From Flexistipes sp. (GTDB lineage: Bacteria; Chrysiogenota; Deferribacteres; Deferribacterales; Flexistipitaceae), in the NCBI RefSeq assembly GCF_036172515.1, contig NZ_JAXKVW010000008.1, positions 1 through 64,000 on the forward strand: DNA of 64,000 nt, in the 5' to 3' direction. The stretch's first letter is position 1. Each line of letters opens with the position of its first letter. Both the position numbers and the translations under genes were made by a program. The notes under the pieces are model-generated. The model did no database searches. It saw only the letters and a program-made list of their open reading frames with translations, and was not told the origin of the DNA. Of the stretch, positions 35,926 through 43,078 are shown piece by piece.

Positions 35926-36495
35926 ATGATTAAAAATAAAAAATATGTTATGGTATATGCTATAGACAGATGCGTGGACTGTAAAGCCTGCATGGTGGCC
36001 TGCAAAGCACAGTGGCAAGTGCCTGAAAATCACTTCAGGACACATATTGATGAAAAATACTCTCCTGGCAAATATGCGCCCAACAGAAAATATTTTCTTC
36101 CCTCCCAGTGTAATCACTGTGATGAGGCTCCATGCGTCAGTGTATGCCCCACCAAGGCAAGTCATAAGAGGGAAGATGGAATAGTATATGTGGACAGAGA
36201 TATTTGCATAGGTTGTAAATATTGCATAGTGTCCTGCCCCTATGATGCCAGGTTCTTTAACGAGGAAGTGGGCGTTGCTGAGAAATGTACATTTTGTCTG
36301 CCATGGATACAACAGGGGCATCAGCCGGCTTGTGCGACCACATGTTTGAGTAATACGAGGATTTTTGGAGATATAAATGATCCGAACAGTGAAGTATCGA
36401 AGTTTTTGGCGGAGGCTAAGAGAAATAAAAGCAAGATATGGAAGCTTCGTGAAGACCTCGGTACCGAACCCAATATTTATTATGTGCAGTCTTAA
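35926..36495 (+). CDS. Four-cluster ferredoxin subunit (PsrB/PhsB-like)
   Basis: The 189-residue protein has sixteen cysteines in four groups for four [4Fe-4S] clusters: CVDCKACMVAC near 16-26, CNHCDEAPCVSVC near 64, CIGCKYCIVSC near 96, and CTFC with ACATTC near 124-145. It carries electrons between the membrane subunit and the molybdoenzyme in the periplasm. It has no signal of its own and is presumably co-exported with the Tat subunit. It starts 10 bases after that gene. Confidence 0.93.
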   Translation: MIKNKKYVMVYAIDRCVDCKACMVACKAQWQVPENHFRTHIDEKYSPGKYAPNRKYFLPSQCNHCDEAPCVSVCPTKASHKREDGIVYVDRDICIGCKYCIVSCPYDARFFNEEVGVAEKCTFCLPWIQQGHQPACATTCLSNTRIFGDINDPNSEVSKFLAEAKRNKSKIWKLREDLGTEPNIYYVQS

Positions 36496-36506
36496 GGAGG
36501 TTTGAA

Positions 36507-37394
36507 ATGGTCTTTCAGGAATCTTTTGAATGGTATATTGCTCTCTATCTGTTTTTGGGCGGTGTAGGTGCCGGAGCTATTTTATCAGCGGCATTTGCCG
36601 ATTTATATGACAGAGAGAAATATGTGAATTATATAAAAAGTGCCTCCCTTATTGGTATGCCCGCTGTTGCAATCGGCTGTTTTTTCCTGCTTATCGATTT
36701 AGGACAGGGACTTACAAAACCGTGGCTGCTTATTTACCTTTTTGCCAATCCCACTTCTGCAATTACATGGGGTACAGCCATACTGACACTTTTTATAATT
36801 GTTTCCCTTTTATATGCAGCCTATAATTTTAATTTTATCAAATTCGGCGGGGGTAAAATCACCCTTCTCAGCCTGATAGTGCTTGCAATAGGTACTGCAG
36901 GATATACCGGTGTACTTTTGGGGGTATTAAGAGCGATACCTTTTTGGCATCAAACGTTAATTCCTGTATTGTTTATAATATCTGCCATATCTACAGGAAT
37001 ATCGGCTACAGTGGTTGTTAAAGAGATTCTGTTCAGTAAGAAAAAAGAGAATATAGCTCCTATCGAGACAGGGCACTTTTACCTTATGGTGTTGGAGTTC
37101 ATGATGGTGATTGCTATGATTATCATAGCCCTAAATGGTGTGCCTGAGATGGTTTTTTCCATTAAAGTGCTTCTTTCGGGCAAATATGCAGTACAGTTCT
37201 GGCTGATTTTTATGATACTGGGGCTTCTGCTTCCCACTTTATTATACGGATTGCAGGAAATTAAAAAATTACATATGAAAGGAAGTTTTCTGATAATAAT
37301 CGAACTGTTGGTTTTGCTCGGCGGTTATTATCTCAGATATCTTATACTGCATGCTGGTGTTTTTACTGAGAAATTTGCACACTATATTGGTTAG
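36507..37394 (+). CDS. nrfD: NrfD/PsrC-type quinol-binding membrane subunit
   Basis: A 295-residue protein with eight predicted membrane helices. The first helix region has YLFLGGVGAGAI near 16, and AIPFWHQTLIPVLF near 147 is also typical of NrfD/PsrC. It exchanges electrons between the quinone pool and the ferredoxin subunit without haem. It is preceded by AAGGAGGT, 11 bases after the ferredoxin gene, and completes an A-B-C molybdoenzyme complex. Confidence 0.92.
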   Translation: MVFQESFEWYIALYLFLGGVGAGAILSAAFADLYDREKYVNYIKSASLIGMPAVAIGCFFLLIDLGQGLTKPWLLIYLFANPTSAITWGTAILTLFIIVSLLYAAYNFNFIKFGGGKITLLSLIVLAIGTAGYTGVLLGVLRAIPFWHQTLIPVLFIISAISTGISATVVVKEILFSKKKENIAPIETGHFYLMVLEFMMVIAMIIIALNGVPEMVFSIKVLLSGKYAVQFWLIFMILGLLLPTLLYGLQEIKKLHMKGSFLIIIELLVLLGGYYLRYLILHAGVFTEKFAHYIG

Positions 37395-37407
37395 GGAGGT
37401 TATTAAA

Positions 37408-37740
37408 ATGAAAAAATTCTATTCTTTAATATTATTTTTATTTGTTTTTAGCTTGGTTGCAGGAATATTTTGTGATACATCATATGCAACGGATTATAGT
37501 ATGGAAAAATGCCGCCAGATGATAAAGCTTGGCAACGAGGAACTTTCAGATAAAGACCTCAAAGCGGCCAAGATGTATTACAGAAGAGCAATTCAGCAGA
37601 ATCCATACTGTAACGAGGCATGGGCAAAATATGAAGAACTGATGAAAGTTATCAGTAAAAATGAGCCTGTTGACTGGAGTAAGTTGCAGGTACAGAAAGA
37701 AAAAAAAGAAGTGGAAGATCCTTTTGCGGAATTTGAATAA
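37408..37740 (+). CDS. Small exported TPR-like protein
   Basis: ATG 37408 follows AGGGAGGT and gives 110 residues. A signal peptide (to about residue 27, SYA) is followed by one TPR-like helical pair (KLGNEELSDKDLKAAKMYYRRAIQQNP), then a charged tail. An upstream start would overlap the NrfD gene and lose the signal peptide. It closes the molybdoenzyme operon just before a strong terminator. A maturation or assembly role is possible but unproven. Confidence 0.75.
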   Translation: MKKFYSLILFLFVFSLVAGIFCDTSYATDYSMEKCRQMIKLGNEELSDKDLKAAKMYYRRAIQQNPYCNEAWAKYEELMKVISKNEPVDWSKLQVQKEKKEVEDPFAEFE

Positions 37741-37752
37741 CAGGAGAGTTTG

Positions 37753-37784
37753 AGCCATACGGCTGAGCCCGTATGGCTTTTTTT
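37753..37784 (+). terminator. Rho-independent terminator of the molybdoenzyme operon
   Basis: AGCCATACGG (37753-37762) pairs with CCGTATGGCT (37769-37778) around a six-base loop, followed directly by seven T residues. It is the strongest terminator in the window. Confidence 0.9.
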
Positions 37785-37799
37785 CAGAGGGAATGGTTA

Positions 37800-38177
37800 G
37801 TGATAACAAGAAGGTCTTTTGTAAAGTGGATATTGGCTTCAGTATTTTTCTTTTTTACTTTTAAATTCCTTAAGGTCCAAAAATCAGACACAAATAGTAC
37901 TGTAATAATTGATTTGAATAAATTAAGCAATAACAGCGTATATTTAATAAAAAACAGACAGATTGCTGCAATAAAAATTGACAGGAATATTAAGGTGCTG
38001 AGTATTAAATGTACTCATCTGGGGTGTACCCTTAATGTAGCCGGTAATATATTTAAGTGCCCCTGTCATGGAAGTGAATTCGAGTTAGACGGCGAAGTAA
38101 TTAAAGGGCCGGCTTCTAAAAATCTTAAAGAGATTGATTTTAAAGTAGAAAAAAATAAAATTGTTGTTTATTCATAG
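37800..38177 (+). CDS. Rieske [2Fe-2S] protein of a b6f/bc-type complex
   Basis: I start at GTG 37800, behind AGAGGG. ATG 37773 lies inside the terminator hairpin. This gives 125 residues opening MITRRSFVKWILA, a Tat-like anchor with one membrane helix. The cluster motifs are CTHLGC and CPCHGSEF, with normal spacing and both histidines. It is followed 11 bases later by cytochrome b. In Geobacter ext operons a similar Rieske-b-b trio occurs, which supports a link with the upstream conduit genes. Confidence 0.9.
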   Translation: MITRRSFVKWILASVFFFFTFKFLKVQKSDTNSTVIIDLNKLSNNSVYLIKNRQIAAIKIDRNIKVLSIKCTHLGCTLNVAGNIFKCPCHGSEFELDGEVIKGPASKNLKEIDFKVEKNKIVVYS

Positions 38178-38188
38178 GTTGATTGCAT

Positions 38189-38809
38189 ATGTTTACCGCT
38201 TTTCTTAAACACCTTTTTCCACGTCTTGTTCTGAGCCGTAATTTGAAAATCACTTATACTTTTTGCCTGGGTGGCATGGCCTTTACCGTATTCTTGTTAT
38301 TGATTGTTACAGGCTGCTTGCTGCTTTTTTACTATACACCTTCTCCGGATAACGCATACAAATCAATCTTATTTATTGAAGAAACTGTTTTCGGTGGTAA
38401 ACTGATTCGGAATATTCATAGAATGGGCTCTCATTTTTTATTGATTTTAATTTTTCTGCATATTTTGCGAGTGTTATTAACCGGCTCTTTCAAATTTCGG
38501 AAATATAACTGGATAGTGGGCATGTTTTTATTGATCCTGGTATTGTTTGAGGGTTATACGGGGTATTTGCTTCCTATGGATCAACTGGCTTATTGGGCAA
38601 CTCAAACAGGTATGGAGCTTTTTAAAATTTTTCCGTTGGGGGGATTTATTGTTGAGAAAATTCTTATTCCTGACGGAGTAGGGGGTCCACTTACATTGAG
38701 CAGGTTTTACGCTTTTCATGTTTTTGTTGTTCCACTGACATTAATGATTTTGTGTGTTATTCATTTTTACAAAATCAGAAAGGACAAGGGAGTTCTTCCT
38801 TACTTATGA
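38189..38809 (+). CDS. Cytochrome b6-like subunit (N-terminal half of cytochrome b)
   Basis: The 206-residue protein has four membrane helices. Haem ligands are IHRMGSH...FLH (first and last histidine 14 apart) and AFHVFVV...VIH (15 apart). The 14/15 spacing equals cytochrome b6 rather than bc1-type b (14/14), and fits the split architecture with a separate subunit IV. It holds the two b haems for quinol oxidation. The end overlaps the next gene in ATGA. ATG 38189 is preferred to the TTG two codons earlier. Confidence 0.9.
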   Translation: MFTAFLKHLFPRLVLSRNLKITYTFCLGGMAFTVFLLLIVTGCLLLFYYTPSPDNAYKSILFIEETVFGGKLIRNIHRMGSHFLLILIFLHILRVLLTGSFKFRKYNWIVGMFLLILVLFEGYTGYLLPMDQLAYWATQTGMELFKIFPLGGFIVEKILIPDGVGGPLTLSRFYAFHVFVVPLTLMILCVIHFYKIRKDKGVLPYL

Positions 38810-39219
38810 AAAAGAAAAATGAATATATAAAAAGTGACCCTTATTTTTTTCGCATGATTATCGTATCAGCTTTGCTGGTGATAATTGCCGTTATTGTTCT
38901 TGGACTTTTTATAGATGCACCTTTAAAAGCTCCCGCAGATTCTTCTAATGTTCCTAATCCTTCCAAAGCCGCCTGGTTTTTACTTTGGTTTCAGGAAATT
39001 GTAAGTTATTCAAGTTATTTCATTTACGGTCCGGTAATATTGTTTATGGTCTATCTGTTTTTGCCTTACCTCGCCCCCTCCACAGATGAGAAGGCTGTTT
39101 GGTTTCGTAAGGAGTACAGACTGCTGGATATATTTACACTGTTGGTTTTTTTGGGTATTGTTTTCCTGACGGTTATTGCATATTTTTTCAGAGGTGAATT
39201 TTGGCGGCTCACTATTTGA
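38806..39219 (+). CDS. Subunit IV-like C-terminal cytochrome b fragment
   Basis: The 137-residue protein has three membrane helices (about residues 15-35, 67-87 and 106-128). Before the second lies PNPSKAAWFLLWFQEIVSYSS, comparable to the PEWYF region at the quinol site of bc complexes. The standard PEWY tetrad is not recognisable (KAAW instead), a point to check if quinol oxidation is assumed. The ATG sits within the stop of the previous gene. Confidence 0.85.
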   Translation: MKKKNEYIKSDPYFFRMIIVSALLVIIAVIVLGLFIDAPLKAPADSSNVPNPSKAAWFLLWFQEIVSYSSYFIYGPVILFMVYLFLPYLAPSTDEKAVWFRKEYRLLDIFTLLVFLGIVFLTVIAYFFRGEFWRLTI

Positions 39220-39995
39220 AAAACTTTTCTGTCTTTCTGTTGTTCATACTTTTTTTAGTATTTTCTGCCAACGGCAATGCTCAAAATAACGATTTTTGCG
39301 TGGACTGCCATAACAGCCATTATACAGATATCGCCGATTGCGTTACATGTCACAGAGGAATACCTGAAACCAGGAGAAAAGACTTGGCTCATCAAAATCT
39401 TATTAAAGGAAAATATGCTAAATTTCTGTTAAATGATTTTCCGGATAGAAAAAGAGGAATAGATTTGATTAAGTTAAGCGGCTGCAGAAGGTGCCACAGT
39501 GTGGGCGGGAAAGGTAACACTTTGTCGGTAAATTTGGACAGCTCCATAGTAAATATTGCAGTAAAAGAAATCGTCAAGACAATAAAAGAGCCGAGTGAAT
39601 TCATGCCAGATTTTAATTTTACTTCAGAGCAAATAAATTACATTATCAACGGGCTTTTATATCTGTCTTTTACTGACAGAGATGTTGAGAAGAATTTTAC
39701 TCAGATGGTTCATATCGGTACGGAAAAATCCAATACATTTTCAGAAAAATGCGGGAATTGTCATAAAATGATTTCACCGTTACGGGGGCCGGTTGGCAGC
39801 GGATACATTGCCCCCAATCTAAGCGGCTTGCTTTCTCAATATTATCCCAGAAATATCGATGGGAAAGAATGGAATGCAAAGTTATTAAAAAAATGGCTTA
39901 AAAATCCCAGGGAATTAAACAGTAATGCTTTAATGCCGGTTTTGGAACTGTCAGAAAGGGAATTTGCAGAGATTGAGAAGACTTTCGGTAAATAA
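39201..39995 (+). CDS. Exported tetrahaem cytochrome c of the b6f-like complex
   Basis: A 264-residue protein with an N-terminal hydrophobic signal or anchor (residues 7-27) and four haem sites: CVDCH, CVTCH, CRRCH and CGNCH. The last two lie in mono-haem cytochrome c-like folds with late methionines (PDFNFTSEQINYIINGLL; NALMPVLELSEREFAEIE). TTG 39201 follows GAGGTGA and overlaps the b fragment by 19 bases. It would take electrons from the Rieske protein and hand them to the multihaem cytochromes. Confidence 0.88.
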   Translation: MAAHYLKNFSVFLLFILFLVFSANGNAQNNDFCVDCHNSHYTDIADCVTCHRGIPETRRKDLAHQNLIKGKYAKFLLNDFPDRKRGIDLIKLSGCRRCHSVGGKGNTLSVNLDSSIVNIAVKEIVKTIKEPSEFMPDFNFTSEQINYIINGLLYLSFTDRDVEKNFTQMVHIGTEKSNTFSEKCGNCHKMISPLRGPVGSGYIAPNLSGLLSQYYPRNIDGKEWNAKLLKKWLKNPRELNSNALMPVLELSEREFAEIEKTFGK

Positions 39996-39996
39996 T

Positions 39997-40494
39997 CTAT
40001 TTGCGAAAGATTGTTGTCTTAGGGTGGTAGTTTTTGTTGTTGTCGAAAAGCAGGTACTGTTTTGTTTCCTCCATCTTTTCATCCGGAATTTCTATAAATT
40101 TGCCCTCAGCTTCTGCATAAATATTATTATCTTTATCAATTATGTAACCTTTGGTGATGGCAAACATCCTTTTTTCCGAAAGAAATTCTGTTTTTAAAAG
40201 ATAGGGGGTGTCGGTATTAAGAGACTTTCTGAATTTAACATTAAGATCCCTTGTGAAATAAAGGTTTTGTCCTTTACCGAAAACAAATGCGTTCCATCCC
40301 ATGGTTTCATCCAGAAGAGCGGAAACTATGCCTCCGTGGACAATATCTTTAAAGCCGTTGAAACCTTCCGGAATAAGAATATCCGAAGATACGGAGTTTC
40401 CGGCAACGTAAAAAATATGTTTCAAACCCACAGGGTTTTCTGAGCCGCATATAAAGCATCTGGTTGAATGCGGCAGATATAGCTTTTCACTCAT
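39997..40494 (-). CDS. PaaI-type hotdog thioesterase
   Basis: This 165-residue hotdog-fold protein has the 4HBT signature KDIVHGGIVSALLDETMGWNA near 49-69, including the HGG loop and the acidic residue of the PaaI active site. A short N-terminal motif RCFICGSENPVGL (Cys pair) is typical of one PaaI subgroup. It probably hydrolyses acyl-CoA, but the substrate is unknown. It converges end-to-end on the respiratory island. A candidate small RNA or leader lies 145 bases upstream on the same strand. Confidence 0.88.
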   Translation of the reverse strand: MSEKLYLPHSTRCFICGSENPVGLKHIFYVAGNSVSSDILIPEGFNGFKDIVHGGIVSALLDETMGWNAFVFGKGQNLYFTRDLNVKFRKSLNTDTPYLLKTEFLSEKRMFAITKGYIIDKDNNIYAEAEGKFIEIPDEKMEETKQYLLFDNNKNYHPKTTIFRK

Positions 40495-40638
40495 AGATTA
40501 TTTTTTAACATATTATTTGTAATTTGAAAATATTTTTTAAAGAATAGTTCCCGCCACATTATTAAAATGCTTATACTTTGTGGGGAAGTTTATTTTTGAT
40601 AAATCAGGGCGGGATGAGTTTTAACAGTTTTAAACATT

Positions 40639-40663
40639 AAAAAAGCCGGCTCCCTTGGCCGGC
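40639..40663 (-). terminator. Minus-strand rho-independent terminator with no gene before it
   Basis: GCCGGC (40658-40663) and GCCGGC (40645-40650) form a six-pair stem around a seven-base loop. The minus strand then has a run of T (A run at 40639-40644 on the plus strand). Confidence 0.65.
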
Positions 40664-40717
40664 AATCTCCATATATTTTAAGGAGGGGGAGGAGGGTCTT
40701 GCTAATTCTTTATATTA
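40639..40717 (-). ncRNA. Candidate ~80-nt small RNA or attenuated leader with CU-rich anti-Shine-Dalgarno segment
   Basis: A well-formed minus-strand promoter would start an RNA near 40717. A GC hairpin (GCCGGC, 7-base loop, GCCGGC) followed by six U residues would end it near 40639. In between, positions 40696-40680 read CCCUCCUCCCCCUCCUU, complementary to Shine-Dalgarno sequences. No start codon with an open frame fits. The next minus-strand gene begins at 40494, so it may be an independent sRNA or an attenuator leader for the thioesterase. Prediction only. Confidence 0.5.
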
Positions 40718-40723
40718 ATCTTT

Positions 40724-40751
40724 AATATAGTAAAATCAAATAACTTGTCAA
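40724..40751 (-). promoter_or_regulatory. Predicted minus-strand promoter of the candidate small RNA
   Basis: On the minus strand TTGACA (40751-40746) and TATATT (40729-40724) are separated by 16 bases. The next minus-strand gene lies 230 bases away, beyond a terminator. Confidence 0.6.
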
Positions 40752-40768
40752 TGAATTTTTTTCTAACT

Positions 40769-40880
40769 TGAGTGGTGTATTGGTTGCTTGGGCATTCAAC
40801 ATTGAACGTTGAACGTTGAACGTTGAACCTTGAACCTATAAACCATAACGCTTAACGCATTACGGAATTTACGCATCACA
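40769..40880. repeat. Composite low-complexity repeat patch (copy 3)
   Basis: Modules in order: gagtggtgtattggttgcttgg, then near-perfect heptads of GAACGTT (attgaacgttgaacgttgaac, 40801-40835), then taacgcttaacgcattacgg (40846-40866). The heptad core is the cleanest of all copies. Confidence 0.65.
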
Positions 40881-40954
40881 GTTTTATTTTTGAAGGAGCT
40901 TTTATCTTTTAAGCAACTTATTTTTGTGTTATTTATAAGCAGAGGTGGAAATTA

Positions 40955-41995
40955 ATGAATACCAGAAAAATTTTTAATGAAAAAAAATTTGTTAAGCGTT
41001 TTATGGAGAAAATAGAGAAAGCTATTAATAATGAAGAATTTGACAAGGCAGAAGTTTCAATTAAGCGTGCTCTGAAGAATGCAGCATATGATATGCCTTC
41101 CAAGTCACTTTTGTACAGTTATTTAGGGAGAATTAATTTTCAAAAGGGCAAATTCGATACTTCAAAAAGATTCTTAAATTCGGCATTACGGCTTAATTCT
41201 CAAAATGAAGATGCTAATTTTTATCTGAGCAATTTATATATGTCAGAACAGGATGTGCACAAAGCTTTATCATATATCGAAAAAAATCTCAGCATATCCC
41301 CCGGCAAATTCAGTTATCTGATTCAGAGAGCCTGGTGCCTGATTCTGCTTGACCGATACGAAGAAGCAGGAAACATATATCACAAACTCCAGAGTTTTAG
41401 AGGCATTGATCCTCAGGGGTTTATTGATTTAGGTATGGCATACATACTTAAGGGCGATTTCAGGGAAGCCAAAAGAATCATTTTTAACGCACTTTCCAAT
41501 TTTCCTGAAAATATTTTTGTGGAAAGCGCATTTTATGAAATGCGTGAGATTGAGGAAAATTTATATTACTACAGGAAAGAACTGTTTTTTAAGAAACTTC
41601 ACTTAATTCATTTCAGGCAGAAAATATATTCTGCTGCGCTTAGGAAAACAGTGGAAGGAATGACTCTGAGAGGATATTTTCAATTTGAGATTGAGAAAGC
41701 TTCCGATTTTATTGTTGCCCTGAGTTCTAAAAGGCTGGAAGTGAATAAAGCTGAAGGACTTGCTGCTGCTGTGGAATATTTTATTTCAGATTTTATCGGA
41801 GAGAGTGAGTCTATTAAAAAAGTTATCGTGAATTATTACAATACAACCCTCTATCAGTTAAAGAAAAATATAGATTTAATACGCTCTGAAGCATCTGTTG
41901 AACTTGAAGAGCTGAATAATCAGCTCATGTCTTACTATGAGCTTAATATCGACTATTTTTTTGAAAATACAGATCCGGAGGGGGATGATGAATAA
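40955..41995 (+). CDS. Tetratricopeptide-repeat protein
   Basis: A 346-residue soluble protein. Residues 15-200 contain about five TPR units, for example AEVSIKRALKNAAY, YSYLGRINFQKGKFDTSKRF, ANFYLSNLYMSEQDVHKAL, RAWCLILLDRYEEAGNIYHK and GMAYILKGDFREAKRI. The remaining 150 residues are helical and unassigned. It has no signal peptide. Its end overlaps the MshEN gene, and pilT follows, so it may take part in type IV pilus or surface function. No specific role can be named. Confidence 0.85.
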   Translation: MNTRKIFNEKKFVKRFMEKIEKAINNEEFDKAEVSIKRALKNAAYDMPSKSLLYSYLGRINFQKGKFDTSKRFLNSALRLNSQNEDANFYLSNLYMSEQDVHKALSYIEKNLSISPGKFSYLIQRAWCLILLDRYEEAGNIYHKLQSFRGIDPQGFIDLGMAYILKGDFREAKRIIFNALSNFPENIFVESAFYEMREIEENLYYYRKELFFKKLHLIHFRQKIYSAALRKTVEGMTLRGYFQFEIEKASDFIVALSSKRLEVNKAEGLAAAVEYFISDFIGESESIKKVIVNYYNTTLYQLKKNIDLIRSEASVELEELNNQLMSYYELNIDYFFENTDPEGDDE

Positions 41996-43058
41996 AAGAA
42001 AAAACATCGGCAGTCTTTTATTGGATTATAAGATGATTACTGAAGCAGATCTGGATGAAGCTTTGGAATTTCAGAAAGAGAAAGGTGTGAAACTGGGGCA
42101 GGCACTCGTTCAACTGGGGAAAGTCAAACAGGATGAAATAGATTATATACTCAGCAGGCAGGTGGATGAGCCCTTTATTATACTGGATGACATTAATATC
42201 GATACTACTCTTATCCGTAAATACAGCAGTGAATTACTGGTTAATAACCGTATTTTGCCTATATACGAGAGCGACGAATCTATAACTATTGTTACCGACG
42301 ACCCTTTTAACTTGAAAGCTTTTGAGAAGATGAGGGAAATTACAAAAAAAAGTGTCAACTTAACCGTTTCACACGGTGAAAAAATTGAAAGGATATTAAA
42401 ATCAGTCCTTTCAGAGGGCAATAAAAATAAGCTTGTAAATATCTTGGATAAACTCATAAAGGATATTTCGAATACTTCTTTCTACAGGCTGGATTTTTGC
42501 GGTCATTCCGGTGTTTTGGAAATAAACATATTCGGATTTAATTTGTTACAAAATTACACTGTCCTGGAGGAAAAATACAGTCAGTATCAGATAATGCAGG
42601 CACTTGAGGAGATGGATATTCATTATTTTTACAATCAATACCACCTGGAAAATGGTTTTTTCTTCCAGATTTATCCCCTAATCTCCGAATCAGCAAAGAT
42701 TGAAGTCCCGGTTGTTTTGGGAAGTTTTGGCCTTGGGAAAGCAGAGGGTGCGGCTTTTACAGATTTAGATTTCCATGGCTCAGAAATGATTTTCAGAAGC
42801 GATTTGCCAGTAAAAGGGTACCCGTATTATTCGTTCAACTCCTTTTGTTATTATGAGAATTCAGTGAATATTGTAGATAATGTACCGGTTAACTCAGCCG
42901 ATGACGCCGAAGAAATTCTTTATACAGGCTATATCCCTTCAAAATGCGGCTCCTGTGATGGGGAAGGTTGCAGTAAATGCAGCGGTTACGGATATTGTTT
43001 TGAAAAAGCAGACGGGAATTTAAAGATTTCAGCTGTTAACACAAAATTTAAAAAATAG
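41988..43058 (+). CDS. Type II/IV secretion MshEN-domain protein without ATPase core, with C-terminal zinc ribbon
   Basis: The start is ATG 41988, after GGAGGGGG (41985 is one codon earlier). Residues 5-140 match the N-terminal MshEN/T2SSE domain of PilB-type ATPases (GSLLLDYKMITEADLDEAL, VKLGQALVQLG). This domain can bind c-di-GMP. No Walker motifs follow. The C-terminus has C-x2-C-x4-C-x2-C (CGSCDGEGCSKC), like the zinc motif of PilB/GspE. The centre (140-320) is unassigned. It looks like a PilB whose ATPase core is replaced. Immediately downstream is pilT. Confidence 0.75.
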   Translation: MNKRKNIGSLLLDYKMITEADLDEALEFQKEKGVKLGQALVQLGKVKQDEIDYILSRQVDEPFIILDDINIDTTLIRKYSSELLVNNRILPIYESDESITIVTDDPFNLKAFEKMREITKKSVNLTVSHGEKIERILKSVLSEGNKNKLVNILDKLIKDISNTSFYRLDFCGHSGVLEINIFGFNLLQNYTVLEEKYSQYQIMQALEEMDIHYFYNQYHLENGFFFQIYPLISESAKIEVPVVLGSFGLGKAEGAAFTDLDFHGSEMIFRSDLPVKGYPYYSFNSFCYYENSVNIVDNVPVNSADDAEEILYTGYIPSKCGSCDGEGCSKCSGYGYCFEKADGNLKISAVNTKFKK

Positions 43059-43078
43059 AATGTTTTCAGGGGTTTTGT

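Larger units (their letters stand above)
40495..40954. other. Divergent intergenic region with a promoter-terminator pair and repeats
   Basis: Between two divergent genes lie a minus-strand terminator (40639-40663), a CU-rich segment, a minus-strand promoter (40724-40751) and composite repeat copy 3 (40769-40880). The last 70 bases before 40955 hold the leader of the TPR gene with a GCAGAGGTGG ribosome site. No open frame is found. Confidence 0.6.
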
